Assembly: GCA_025384855.1 (NCBI GenBank)
Contig: JALAHT010000004.1
Span: 127,846-191,845 of the forward strand
Length of the DNA: 64,000 bases
Source of the DNA: Luteirhabdus salina
GTDB taxonomy: Bacteria; Bacteroidota; Bacteroidia; Flavobacteriales; Flavobacteriaceae
Reading direction: 5' to 3'
Of this stretch, positions 31,613 through 41,217 are shown in pieces. Position numbers and translations under genes: made by a program. Positions within the stretch are counted from its first letter, which is position 1. Each line of letters opens with the position of its first letter. The notes beneath the pieces were generated by a model. The model was given only the letters and a program-made list of their open reading frames with translations, ran no database searches and was not told where the DNA came from.

Positions 31613-34039
31613 ATGAAAAATTTACCTATCATTTTTGCTCTCATCCTTACCGCATGGCAAGGAATTTCACAAGAAAACGGAACGGTAAGCGCGACCGTAA
31701 TCGATAACGATAAAACGCCCCTGATGGGCGTGAACGTTTCAGTAAAAAACACACCGAAAGGTGCCCAAACGAATGAAAATGGACGTTTTGAAATATCCGA
31801 ACTAACGGCCGGAGATTACACCCTTAGTTTTTCCTATATCGGATTTAAAACGAAAGAAATATCTATTTCAATTGTTTCGAATCAATCCCTTCAGTTAGAC
31901 CCCATCACTTTGTACGAAGGAAATGAAATTCTAAGTGAAGTAGTGGTCAACGGAACTCGTAGGAACAAGTTTTCACGGAAAAAAACGGCCTACGTTTCTA
32001 AATTGCCACTAAAAGATATTGAGAACACGCAAGTATATAGCACTATTACAAACGAGTTGTTAGAGTCGCAAGTAGTAACCGATTTCGATGAAGCACTTAC
32101 CAATGCAACTGGAGTCGAAAAACTTTGGGCATCGACAGGTCGTGGCGGCGATGGGGCTGGCTATTATTCGCTTCGCGGATTTTCAGTGCAACCACAATTG
32201 GTGAACGGGTTACCCGGATTGACAAATGGAACGATAAACCCAGCCAATATAGAACGTATCGAAGTATTGAAGGGACCGTCAGCCACCTTGTTTGGGAATG
32301 CTGTGAGTTCGTATGGAGGACTTATAAACGTAGTAACCAAGAAGCCTTACGTGGGAACTGGTGGTGAGCTTTCCTTCACATCTGGCACCTATGGTTTGAA
32401 CCAAATTATGGGCGACTTCAACACAGCCTTAAGCAAAGAAGATAATCTATATTTCAGAATAAATACGGCCTATACGACCGAGCAAAGCTTTCAGGATGCT
32501 GGCTTCAGAAAATCATTTTTTGTTGCACCATCGCTTTCTTATAAAGTAAACAACAGATTGTCATTTTCCTTTTACGGTGAAATTACACAGGCAGAACAAA
32601 CCAATCCGACGTTTCTTTTCCTGAACAGAAGCGCACCAACCGCAGCTTCAAACCTCGACGAATTAGGGTATAATAATAAGCTCTCCTTTACCAGTAACGA
32701 TTTAGCGTTGGAAAACCCAACGCAAAACTATCGTGTTGAAATGGATTACAAGTTGTCTGATAGCTGGCAGTCGCAAACCTTGCTTTCCAAAAGCTCTACT
32801 TCTACGAAAGGTTATTACTCCTACTTGTTCGATTATGGAATTTTAGAAGGAAATACCTATACCCGTTTTATAAACAAGCAAAATGCGAATACCCAAACAA
32901 CCGATATCCAACAGAACTTTATTGGAGATGTGAGAGTGGCTGGAATTCGAAATAGAATAGTAGTAGGCTTGGATTATTTCAATGAAACCCAAACGAACAA
33001 TAGTACTGGATATGCTTTCTATGGAAATATTACACCGGATGGCGGTTCGAATGGCGACGACCCCTTCACCGAAACGACTGAAAACGACTCTTATCCCTTA
33101 TCGACCGCTGGAGTGGATGCCGCACTTGCTTCACAAGGTGTTAGCAACGTAAAATCCAAATATCACATTTATAGTATGTACGCCTCCGATGTTATCAATT
33201 TCACCGATACCTTTTCGGCCATGCTAGGGGTACGGTTGGATCATTTCGATAATGAAGGAGATTTGACGAATCCAGATGATGACTATGATCAAACAACGTT
33301 ATCGCCAAAATTTGGATTGGTCTATCAACCCATAAAGGACCAACTATCGATTTTTGGAAATTATCAAAACGGTTTTACGAATGTAGCACCCCAATTGGTT
33401 GGAAACCCCGAAGACGGACCACAAACGCTTAAAACGTTCGATCCTGAGCAAGCAAATCAGTTTGAATTTGGAGTGAAGACAAACCTTTTCAACAATCGAT
33501 TGAACGCTACGGTAAGTTACTATGACATCAAGGTTACGGATAGAGTAATCACAGATCCTTCGTCACCTTTTAATCGCATTCAAGGAGGTGAAGTTGTAAG
33601 CAAAGGGTTTGAAGCAGAAGTAAATGCAAACCCAATAAACGGTCTAAATATTCGGGCAGGTTACAGTTTTAACGATAGTGAAACTACCAAATCGGATAAT
33701 CCTGAAATCTTAAACCGAAGACCATTGGAGGCAGGTCCTGAAAGTTTGTATAATCTATGGGCAAGCTATGAAATACAAGAGGGAATGTTCGATGGCCTAG
33801 GATTTGGCGCTGGGTTTAATGGCGCAAGCGATCGGTTCGCCATTAATTATGAATCGACTGGTGAATTTATTTTACCAAGCTACACCATTGCAAATGCTTC
33901 TGTTTTTTATCGAGCAGCTAACTATCGCATCAGCCTTAAGTTGAACAATGCTTTCAATAAGGAATATTACAAAGGTTGGACCACCATTAACCCACAGCAA
34001 CCAAGAGCGTTATTAGCCAATGTTTCCTACTTATTTTGA
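31613..34039 (+). CDS. TonB-dependent receptor (siderophore type)
   Basis: 808 aa. Signal peptide (AWQGISQ) is followed by a carboxypeptidase-regulatory-like domain (about 22-110, TVIDNDKTPLMGVNVSVKNTPKGAQTNENGRF split). The plug domain (about 130-245) has GAGYYSLRGF and NIERIEVLKGPSATLFG, and a 22-strand barrel ends in ...LANVSYLF. Ferrichrome/FecA-type receptor features (RGFSVQPQ, long extracellular loops) plus the adjacent PepSY gene favour ferric-siderophore uptake. The exact ligand is unknown. Iron (Fur) control is likely, but no Fur box is clear to me. Confidence 0.93.
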   Translation: MKNLPIIFALILTAWQGISQENGTVSATVIDNDKTPLMGVNVSVKNTPKGAQTNENGRFEISELTAGDYTLSFSYIGFKTKEISISIVSNQSLQLDPITLYEGNEILSEVVVNGTRRNKFSRKKTAYVSKLPLKDIENTQVYSTITNELLESQVVTDFDEALTNATGVEKLWASTGRGGDGAGYYSLRGFSVQPQLVNGLPGLTNGTINPANIERIEVLKGPSATLFGNAVSSYGGLINVVTKKPYVGTGGELSFTSGTYGLNQIMGDFNTALSKEDNLYFRINTAYTTEQSFQDAGFRKSFFVAPSLSYKVNNRLSFSFYGEITQAEQTNPTFLFLNRSAPTAASNLDELGYNNKLSFTSNDLALENPTQNYRVEMDYKLSDSWQSQTLLSKSSTSTKGYYSYLFDYGILEGNTYTRFINKQNANTQTTDIQQNFIGDVRVAGIRNRIVVGLDYFNETQTNNSTGYAFYGNITPDGGSNGDDPFTETTENDSYPLSTAGVDAALASQGVSNVKSKYHIYSMYASDVINFTDTFSAMLGVRLDHFDNEGDLTNPDDDYDQTTLSPKFGLVYQPIKDQLSIFGNYQNGFTNVAPQLVGNPEDGPQTLKTFDPEQANQFEFGVKTNLFNNRLNATVSYYDIKVTDRVITDPSSPFNRIQGGEVVSKGFEAEVNANPINGLNIRAGYSFNDSETTKSDNPEILNRRPLEAGPESLYNLWASYEIQEGMFDGLGFGAGFNGASDRFAINYESTGEFILPSYTIANASVFYRAANYRISLKLNNAFNKEYYKGWTTINPQQPRALLANVSYLF

Positions 34040-34049
34040 TTGTTAAGTG

Positions 34050-34085
34050 AAAAAGGACAATCGCTTCGGCGGTTGTCCTTTTTAT
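34050..34085 (+). terminator. UUCG-capped terminator between receptor and PepSY gene
   Basis: AAAAAGGACAATCGC-TTCG-GCGGTTGTCCTTTTT, an almost perfect stem with a UUCG loop and T-run. It sits between the two co-directional genes and should lower expression of the second. Confidence 0.85.
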
Positions 34086-34097
34086 TAATTTCTTTGA

Positions 34098-35240
34098 ATG
34101 ACTTTTAAAAAATTCATATTTCAAGTACACAAAATTTTAGGCCTGATCACCGGGCTAGTGGTTTTTATAGTCGCCATTACGGGTTGTTGTTGGGCGTATA
34201 AAGAAGAAATTGAAAGCCTCTACGATGACTATAAAAAAGTGGAATCACAGGATGCTCCCATGCTTACAGCTACACAAGTGAAGGCATTGGCTACGGAAGT
34301 ATTCCCTGAAAATACAATTCATGGAGCGCTTTTTAAGAAAAAGGACGATGCGATCGAAGTCATATTCTATGATGCCGAACCAGAATTTTATAGAAGTGTA
34401 TTCCTGAATCCGTATTCGGGTGAGGTCATTCATATAGATGATCATCTTACAGGGTTTTTTGCCTTTATTTTGAAGGGGCATATGCGCCTATGGCTTCCGA
34501 AGGAAATAGGGGAACAGGTGGTCGGTGTTTCCATACTCACCTTTATTTTTATCATCATTTCAGGATTTATTTTATGGCTTCCCAAAAAGCGAAAACACTT
34601 GAAGCAGCGACTACGATTTAAATGGAAGGATACCACACGTTGGAAGCGTAAGAACTACGATCTACACACTATAATAGGATTTTACGTGTGTTCGTTAGCA
34701 TTGATTTTGGCTGTAACTGGATCCATGATTTCTTATGGTTGGTTGAAATACGCAATTTACAAATCTATTGGCGGCGAGAAACAAGTCCAATTTGTCATTC
34801 CTGAAAACCAATACGAATCAGCCGACGGGGAAATTGCATCTATAGATGATTTAGTCGTCCACTTGCTGAAAGAAGAAGTGGAGGCTGAGAGCTTGGAATT
34901 ACACTACCCCACTTCCGAAAAACAGAGTATCTACATTGAAGTTTCCAAAAATGATGGTCTATATTACAATAACGACTATCGATTTTTCGACCAGAATACG
35001 TTCACAGAACTGGAAACACCAAGCATGTATGGAAAATATGAAAATGCCGAGGTAGCCGATAAAATCGTTCGTATGAATTACGACATTCATATCGGCGCTA
35101 TCGGCGGAATAGTGGGAAAAACCATTGCTTTTTTTATCAGTCTGTTAACCGCTAGCCTGCCTGTTACGGGAGTGTTGCTATGGTATGGGCGAACGTACAA
35201 GAAGAAAAAGCCGCGAAAGATACGGGTTACTAAACCATAA
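34098..35240 (+). CDS. PepSY-associated TM protein (iron-uptake reductase-like)
   Basis: 380 aa. Four TM helices: about 13-33 (GLITGLVVFIVAITG), 141-163, 195-215, 340-362. The N-terminal TM contains GCCWAYKEEIE, and the periplasmic parts hold PepSY folds (VFLNPYSGEVIHIDD). The PiuB/PepSY_TM family accompanies siderophore receptors and probably reduces or releases iron in the periplasm. Conserved His in HKILGLITG and DLHTIIGF are heme-ligand candidates. A tail of Lys/Arg ends the protein. Confidence 0.85.
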   Translation: MTFKKFIFQVHKILGLITGLVVFIVAITGCCWAYKEEIESLYDDYKKVESQDAPMLTATQVKALATEVFPENTIHGALFKKKDDAIEVIFYDAEPEFYRSVFLNPYSGEVIHIDDHLTGFFAFILKGHMRLWLPKEIGEQVVGVSILTFIFIIISGFILWLPKKRKHLKQRLRFKWKDTTRWKRKNYDLHTIIGFYVCSLALILAVTGSMISYGWLKYAIYKSIGGEKQVQFVIPENQYESADGEIASIDDLVVHLLKEEVEAESLELHYPTSEKQSIYIEVSKNDGLYYNNDYRFFDQNTFTELETPSMYGKYENAEVADKIVRMNYDIHIGAIGGIVGKTIAFFISLLTASLPVTGVLLWYGRTYKKKKPRKIRVTKP

Positions 35241-35265
35241 CTTCCGCGACACTAATAATACTGTT

Positions 35266-36789
35266 TTACCGCTTCAAAAATTTCAGGTACTTCTTTTGTC
35301 CACTGCTATCCTTCACTTCTACAATATACCACCCACTGGAAAGCCTGCTTATATCTATTATTCCGTTCTCAAAAATGACTGGTGCTTGAACGATTTCACC
35401 TAAGGCATTATAAATAGTCGCTTTCACTATTTTATCCGTATTGAAAGTGATAAAAGTATCGGCCGGATTTGGATATATAAATAATGCTTCTGCTACATAA
35501 TCAGCTACGTTCAAGATGCCTTCCAACTTCAATACCCAAAAATCATGTCCGCCCAAATTATTCGAGATATCGCCATCGGTAGAATTGGATGAACCGGAAA
35601 TCACGATACCATTATCGGAAGTAAGAACAATGTCGGTAGCGACATCAATTCCGGAGCCTCCATACGATTCTTGCCATTGCAATGCTCCCTCACTATCTAT
35701 TTCAAGTACCCAAAAATCGCGTTCTCCATTGTTTCCCGACACACTTCCATCATTCGAGAAGGATAGACCGCTAATGGCATAATTACCATTCGGTAATGCT
35801 ATGATACTCGCAACACGATCTTCGTCACTTCCGCCATAATTCTGTTCCCAAAGAATAGTACCATCGTCCGATAATCGCAGCACCCAAAAATCGAAATCGC
35901 CAAAGTTGCCACCAACATCCCCATTATTCGAATCAGAATAGCCCGCTAGTATATAGCCTTCATCTGGAGTGATAAGAAGCGAAAGGCTTTGATCGTCGGC
36001 CGTTCCGCCATACGTTTGTTGCCATTCTAAAGTACCGGTTTCCGATAGCTTCAATACCCAAATGTCCCTTTCGCCATGGTTGAAGGTAATATCGCCATCA
36101 TCGGAAGCCGTATTTCCCGCAACGATAAATCCACCCTCCGAGGTTTCCTTGATACTGTAGGGATATTCATTTTCGGAACCACCATAGGTTTGTTGCCACT
36201 CGACCGTGCCGATAGCATTTGTCTTTACAATCCAGAAATCGATTTCACCGGCGTTTTCGGTGACGTCGCCATCTGAAGAGGTGGTGGTAGCAGCAAAAAT
36301 ATACCCACCATCCGATGTTTGTTGCACGGCGTTGATATCTTCACTTAGCGATCCCCCGTACGATTGTTGCCATTCGAGATTGCCATCGCTGTCCAGTTTC
36401 AACAAAACACCATCTTTGCCACCATTGTTTCCCGAGATATCACCGTCGTTCGAAGCGCTAGAGCCTCCTATGATAAAGCCTCCGTCTGAGGTCTGTGCAA
36501 TGGCTTGGCAAAATTCAAAATCGGAACCGCCATACGAATATTGCCAGTCGATTTCACCTTGTGCATCCAATTTCACCACCCATACATCCGAATTGCCTTG
36601 ATTATTGGTTACATCTCCATCCGACGAGGAACTACGTCCAGCGATAACTACGCCACCATCTGTGGTAGCTATGTTCGCAGAGGAGAATTCGTTATCGCTA
36701 CCGCCAAGGTTTGTTTCCCAGAGTACATCCGGCTGTCCATACGCCAACGCTGAAATTCCCATTAGTAAAAAGTAAAGTATTGTTTTCAT
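35266..36789 (-). CDS. Secreted T9SS propeller-like protein, copy A
   Basis: 507 aa. Signal peptide (ISALAYGQ). Seven ~55-residue repeats: W...YGGS..E......T.DGG....G.S.S.DGDV..N.G..DFWV.K.D..G...W. The C-terminal FIYPNPADTFITFN...GWYIVEVKDSSGQKKYLKFLK is a type A sorting domain. Probably a cell-surface protein of unknown ligand. Tandem paralogue of the gene at 36800 (10 bp upstream of it on the same strand). Confidence 0.88.
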   Translation of the reverse strand: MKTILYFLLMGISALAYGQPDVLWETNLGGSDNEFSSANIATTDGGVVIAGRSSSSDGDVTNNQGNSDVWVVKLDAQGEIDWQYSYGGSDFEFCQAIAQTSDGGFIIGGSSASNDGDISGNNGGKDGVLLKLDSDGNLEWQQSYGGSLSEDINAVQQTSDGGYIFAATTTSSDGDVTENAGEIDFWIVKTNAIGTVEWQQTYGGSENEYPYSIKETSEGGFIVAGNTASDDGDITFNHGERDIWVLKLSETGTLEWQQTYGGTADDQSLSLLITPDEGYILAGYSDSNNGDVGGNFGDFDFWVLRLSDDGTILWEQNYGGSDEDRVASIIALPNGNYAISGLSFSNDGSVSGNNGERDFWVLEIDSEGALQWQESYGGSGIDVATDIVLTSDNGIVISGSSNSTDGDISNNLGGHDFWVLKLEGILNVADYVAEALFIYPNPADTFITFNTDKIVKATIYNALGEIVQAPVIFENGIIDISRLSSGWYIVEVKDSSGQKKYLKFLKR

Positions 36790-36799
36790 GATATATTCT

Positions 36800-38320
36800 T
36801 TATTGAATAATTATTTTCTGTGTTGCGCTAGCTCCATCTTCGAAACGTATTCTCAGAAAATAACCACCTTTGGATACACCACTAACATCTAATTGAGATG
36901 TTTTAGAGGCGGAATGTACCGTTTGGCCTAATACATTCAAAAGTTGAAGGGTTGCAATTGGGATCGAGGCTTCAATAAAAAGCACATCGGAAGCTGGATT
37001 TGGATACACTTTTACGTTGAAGATTTCAACAGAATTGTTCGAGAGTATTTCTTCGAGCTTCACAATCCAATAATCGCGTTCCCCTTGGTTTTCAGATACA
37101 TCGATATCTTCTGAAAACGTTTGCGCAAAGAAAGTCAAGTTCCCATCGGAACCGAAAGTCATGGCTTGCGCCGTATCGCTGTGCGTACCACCATAATTTT
37201 TTTCCCATTCTATTTCTTCTCCCTCATTGATTTTCAACACCCATACATCATTATTTCCATAGTTATTGGAAACATCACCTGTAGACGACAATGAAAATCC
37301 AGAAATGATATAGCCATCATCAGTAAGCAGTAGCGTACTAGCAGATTCGTTTGAATTTCCACCATATGATTTTTCGGACAGGAGTGTGCCATTGGCATCG
37401 AGTTTCAACATCCAGATATCATAAAAACCCTTTGGATTTGAAATATCACCATCAGCCGATTCAGAATCCCCAATAATTCTATAGCCTCCATCAGGCAGCT
37501 CCAGCACATCAAAACCTGTTTCCGATTCGGAGCCACCAAAGGTTTTTTGCCATTCAAGATTGCCTGTAGCATCCGTTTTAATAACCCAAATATCCTTTTC
37601 ACCTTGATTAAGGGAAATATCGCCGTCGTTTGATTCGGTATCCCCCACAATAATAAATCCATTGTCGGCAGTTTGAATAGCTTTATAGGGATATTCCGAA
37701 TCCGAACCACCATACGAGTGCTCCCATTGCAAAGCTCCGTTCGAATCGATTTTTACAATCCAAAAATCGTTGACTCCATTATTTGAGGAAATGTCGCCGT
37801 TAACGGAACTAGAGTATCCGCCAACTAAGAATCCGCCATCATTTGTTTGAAGCAGTAAGCGACCGCGATCGTTACCACTGCCGCCGTAGGCGTTTTCCCA
37901 TTCAATAGTGCCAACCGCGTCAATTTTCACTACCCAATAATCCAGACTTCCATTATTGCCGGCAACATCACCGTCTTCCGAGGAGGTACTACCTGCAAAG
38001 ATGTAACCACCATCTACCGTCTGAAGTATGGCTCGGCCCAGTTCCTGGTCGGAGCCGCCATAGGCACGCTGCCATTCTAGTGTTCCAGTAGCATCTACTT
38101 TAACCACCCAAACGTCCTCCTCACCATGATTACCAAACACATCGCCATCGTTCGATAGGGTATGCCCCACTAAAATATAGCCGCCATCGCTGGTTGCCTG
38201 ACCATTATGCAGGAATTCATTCTCCGTGCCCCCGAAAGTTGCTTCCCATGCTATTTCCGGTTGGGAAAAGGCAAATGGATTAAAAAATAATAATAGAATA
38301 CTGGTAATAATTGTTGCCAT
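36800..38320 (-). CDS. Secreted T9SS propeller-like protein, copy B
   Basis: 506 aa from ATG 38320 (MATIITSILLLFFNPFAFSQ); an upstream in-frame ATG 38362 would put 14 charged residues before the signal peptide. It has the same blade repeats as copy A (TFGGTENEF, TSDGGYILVG, NDGDVFGNHGEEDVWVVK) and the same sorting domain (VKVYPNPASDVLF). The two are clearly a tandem duplication, and a third relative lies inside the island at 6441-8039. Confidence 0.88.
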   Translation of the reverse strand: MATIITSILLLFFNPFAFSQPEIAWEATFGGTENEFLHNGQATSDGGYILVGHTLSNDGDVFGNHGEEDVWVVKVDATGTLEWQRAYGGSDQELGRAILQTVDGGYIFAGSTSSEDGDVAGNNGSLDYWVVKIDAVGTIEWENAYGGSGNDRGRLLLQTNDGGFLVGGYSSSVNGDISSNNGVNDFWIVKIDSNGALQWEHSYGGSDSEYPYKAIQTADNGFIIVGDTESNDGDISLNQGEKDIWVIKTDATGNLEWQKTFGGSESETGFDVLELPDGGYRIIGDSESADGDISNPKGFYDIWMLKLDANGTLLSEKSYGGNSNESASTLLLTDDGYIISGFSLSSTGDVSNNYGNNDVWVLKINEGEEIEWEKNYGGTHSDTAQAMTFGSDGNLTFFAQTFSEDIDVSENQGERDYWIVKLEEILSNNSVEIFNVKVYPNPASDVLFIEASIPIATLQLLNVLGQTVHSASKTSQLDVSGVSKGGYFLRIRFEDGASATQKIIIQ

Positions 38321-38508
38321 GCGGAAATAGTTTCCGCATAGTTCGGTTTTTCGTGTCCCCATGATTTTATATTAAAAAGGTTAGGACACAAAGCTCTGAG
38401 GAAGTTGTTTTTTTTAGTGGGACGAATGTTTCAAAAGGAAGGACTATTGTGCCAACTTGCAGAAACGTATGTTAGTATGGAATGGGTTTTAGAAAGAATT
38501 ATGGGTGT

Positions 38509-39396
38509 TTAGTGCAACGGCCGCTTTTTGATCATACCACCCTTGGTGTCCTTAATCGGATATTGTACGATAAACGCATCAGGATCTACCTTATCTACCT
38601 CATGTACCAATTTGGCCACTTCCAATCGGGTAATGGCACAGAACAGAATCCGCTTGTCAACCGCATTGGCACCCTTTTTTCCGAAGCCTTCATCCGATCG
38701 AAATACGGTAACACCTCTTCCCAAATCGTGGGTAACCTTGTGCTTTATTTCATCGGAAAGATCGGAAACAATCATCACGCCGATGTATTCTTCAATACCA
38801 TGAATAATGAAATCTACCGTCTTGGAAGCGGTAATATACGTCAGCATCGAATACATAGCGGTTTCAATACTTACGAGCAACGCTGCAAAAGCAAAGAGAA
38901 TAACGTTGAAAATCGAAATAAAGTCGCCTACCGTAAGACTCGATTTACGGCTTACCGTAATGGCCAATACCTCGGTACCATCAATAACGCCACCGCCTCT
39001 TATAGAAAGTCCGATACCGGCACCTAAGAAAAAACCACCAAAGACAGCAATCAATAATTTGTCGGAAGTTATAGTAGGAAGTTCAATAAGGTGTACTAGA
39101 ATGGCAAGGGCTACAATTGCGATCGAGCTTTTTACTGCAAATTGAAACGATACTTGCCGAATTCCCAAAAGGATAAAAGGGAGGTTTACCAATACGATTA
39201 GAATGGAAAGATCGATACCGGATAAAATTCTTGTTAGCAGTGCAATTCCCATGGCACCTCCATCCAAAAACCCGTTTGGAAGGAGAAACCCTTTGAGCCC
39301 AATGCTTGCCATAACCACACCTGCGGAAATAAAAAATACATCGCGAACACTATTTTGAAAATCAATCCGTGATATTCGAGGACTTCGGTTTTCCAT
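38509..39396 (-). CDS. YitT family membrane protein
   Basis: 295 aa. Five to six TM helices (about 18-200) with GFLLPNGFLDGGAMGIALL and GGFFLGAGIGLSIRGGGVIDGTEVLA, the diagnostic YitT segments. The C-terminal DUF2179 domain (about 215-285, DEIKHKVTHDLGRGVTVF) is cytosolic. Transport function is unproven. It is divergent from the hibernation factor gene. Confidence 0.92.
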   Translation of the reverse strand: MENRSPRISRIDFQNSVRDVFFISAGVVMASIGLKGFLLPNGFLDGGAMGIALLTRILSGIDLSILIVLVNLPFILLGIRQVSFQFAVKSSIAIVALAILVHLIELPTITSDKLLIAVFGGFFLGAGIGLSIRGGGVIDGTEVLAITVSRKSSLTVGDFISIFNVILFAFAALLVSIETAMYSMLTYITASKTVDFIIHGIEEYIGVMIVSDLSDEIKHKVTHDLGRGVTVFRSDEGFGKKGANAVDKRILFCAITRLEVAKLVHEVDKVDPDAFIVQYPIKDTKGGMIKKRPLH

Positions 39397-39463
39397 GACT
39401 GCTAATTTTTGTTGAAACTACAATTTTTTCACGTGATTCCGTTTCTGTTGAAGAAAAAGCTGC

Positions 39464-39506
39464 TGATAAAAATCATACTTTCCCATATCCTTGTCCTGTA
39501 TCTTTG
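39464..39506 (+). promoter_or_regulatory. FNR-like operator and promoter of hpf-usp
   Basis: Palindrome TGAT-AAAA-ATCA (39464-39475, full form CTGATAAAAATCAT) is centred 29.5 bp before the -7 box TATCTTTG (39499-39506). There is no -33 consensus in between, as expected for a class II activator promoter. The hpf start follows 21 bp later. Confidence 0.8.
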
Positions 39507-39527
39507 AAGTGATCAAAAAACAAGACT

Positions 39528-39827
39528 ATGGATATCTCGATTCAATTTGTGAAAATGCCAACCAGCGATACCCTAAACGACTATACCGAGCAAAAGCTGA
39601 AAAAATTGGCTGAAAAATATGAATGGCTTATCAGGGCTGAAGTATACTTTAAACAAGGTCAGGACAAAACCGGAAACGCAAGTATTTGTGAAATCGAAGT
39701 AAGTGCTCCAGGGCCAAGGGTTTTTGCCTCTGCTTCACATAAGCATTTCGAGGGTGCTGCGAAAGAGGCGCTATCGGATCTTAACCGACAGCTTAAAAAA
39801 CGCAAGGCTACTTTTACAGCTCATTAA
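39528..39827 (+). CDS. hpf: Ribosome hibernation promoting factor (short form)
   Basis: 99 aa, HPF/RaiA fold: MDISIQFVKMPTSDTLNDYTEQKLKKL..., long helix, then EIEVSAPGPRVFASASHKHFEGAAKEALSDLNRQLKKRK. It lacks the C-terminal dimerisation domain of long HPF. It inactivates 70S ribosomes in stasis. It is followed 42 bp downstream by a universal stress protein and preceded by an FNR-like operator, so it fits a dormancy response. Confidence 0.92.
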   Translation: MDISIQFVKMPTSDTLNDYTEQKLKKLAEKYEWLIRAEVYFKQGQDKTGNASICEIEVSAPGPRVFASASHKHFEGAAKEALSDLNRQLKKRKATFTAH

Positions 39828-39869
39828 TATATCAAACTAAAAATCAACAAGAACAAAACTGATAGTATC

Positions 39870-40706
39870 ATGAAAAAAATTATAGTTCCCACCGATTTCT
39901 CGGAATATTCCCAATATGCCCTAAAAGTGGCCGCTTCCATTGCAAAAAACCATACTGCCGAACTGATTGTAGTGCATATGCTTGGTTTGTCTGAAGCCGT
40001 TGTGAATAAAGATGAATCCCGCGAAGTAATGGAGGCGCTTTATTATATGAAGCTCGCCGAAAGACGTTTCGAAGAGTATTTGGACCAACCTTATTTGGAA
40101 GGGCTTTCCATTCATACCACCGTCAAAAATTATAAGGTCTTTAGCGAGTTGGGTGAAGTGGCCGATGAATTCGATGCCGACTTAATCGTGATGGGATCCC
40201 ATGGTAGCAGTGGTTGGAATGAAGTATTTGTAGGGAGCAATACCGAAAAGGTGGTACGCACCTCTTCAGTGCCAGTGCTGGTCATTAAAAATGATATGTC
40301 TGAATTTAAAATGGAGAAAGCTGTTTTTGCCTGCGATTTCAAGGAAGAGAATCTGTCTGCCTATAGAAAGGCTATGAAGCTCTTCAATACCTTTGGAACC
40401 GAGGTGAAGCTTTTATATGTGAACCTACCGGCGGAACAATTCCGAAGCACTCGTGAAACGGAAGATCGAATTGTAGACTTTTTAAGCAAGTCTGGTTTGG
40501 ACGATGCCCATACCATAAACAACGTTACCTTCTATAGCGATTATACGGTTGAAGACGGTATCTTCAGCTATAGCAATAAGGTAAATGCCGATGTAATTGC
40601 AATCCCAACACACGGGCGACAAGGCTTGGCCCATTTCTTTTCCGGAAGCATCGGCGAGGATGTCGCCAACCACAGCGACCTACCGGTCATTACTTTTAAA
40701 ATCTAA
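39870..40706 (+). CDS. Tandem universal stress protein 1
   Basis: 278 aa with two UspA domains. Domain 1 (about 1-145) has IIVPTDFSEYS and ATP-type loop GSHGSSGWNEVFVGSNTEKV. Domain 2 (about 150-278) keeps THGRQGLAHFFSGS, so both sites look intact, unlike the other Usp proteins here. Probable nucleotide-binding stress protein. Second gene of the hpf transcript. Confidence 0.9.
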   Translation: MKKIIVPTDFSEYSQYALKVAASIAKNHTAELIVVHMLGLSEAVVNKDESREVMEALYYMKLAERRFEEYLDQPYLEGLSIHTTVKNYKVFSELGEVADEFDADLIVMGSHGSSGWNEVFVGSNTEKVVRTSSVPVLVIKNDMSEFKMEKAVFACDFKEENLSAYRKAMKLFNTFGTEVKLLYVNLPAEQFRSTRETEDRIVDFLSKSGLDDAHTINNVTFYSDYTVEDGIFSYSNKVNADVIAIPTHGRQGLAHFFSGSIGEDVANHSDLPVITFKI

Positions 40707-40726
40707 GATTTTGTTTTTAGTTGATT

Positions 40727-40766
40727 GAAAAAGGGGTTTTTTCTTCGGAAAGAGCTCCTTTTTTTA
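40727..40766 (+). terminator. Terminator of hpf-usp unit
   Basis: AAAAAGGGGTTTTTTC-TTCG-GAAAGAGCTCCTTTTTTT, a UUCG-capped stem with some G-U pairs and a T-run, 21 bp after the usp stop. Confidence 0.7.
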
Positions 40767-41215
40767 GCAGTAAGCAGTAAGCAGTAAGCAGTAAGCAGTA
40801 AGCAGTAAGCAGTAAGCAGTAAGCAGTAAGCAGTTAGGAGTTAGGAGTTAGGAGTGGGAAGTAAGAGCACATTTTAGACCTTATACCCAATACCCAATAC
40901 CCAATACCCAATACCCAATACCCAATACCCAATACTCAATACTCAATACTCAATACCCAATAACTAAAGACTAAAGACTAATGACTTGGATTTAGAATTT
41001 GGAGCTTGGAAATTGGGATTTGATACTTTGTATACTATTGATGCTGTGTGTACTATGGATTCTATTGATACTTAGAAGCTTTGCTACTTTGTAGCTTTGG
41101 GATTTGGGATTTGGGATTTGGAGCTTGGGAATTGAGATTTGATACAATTGTCGTTTTGGATTTAACACCAATTGCCTACAGCATATAGCATAAAGCTTAT
41201 AGCGTACCGTTCACC
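40766..41215. repeat. Cluster of unrelated 7-bp tandem repeats
   Basis: No ORF. Successive heptamer runs: AGCAGTA (about 9 copies, 40766-40833), TAGGAGT (3), ACCCAAT (about 8, 40884 on) grading into ACTCAAT (3), CTAAAGA (2-3), and GGGATTT (3, near 41098-41120). It closes with TATAGCA/CGTTCAC near-heptads. The period is constant while the unit changes, as in short heptanucleotide repeats known from cyanobacteria. Confidence 0.85.
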
Positions 41216-41217
41216 TT

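Noticed and set aside
38482-39027. 181-aa plus-strand ORF opposite YitT
   Set aside because: Lies wholly antisense to a clear YitT gene and has no protein-like pattern.
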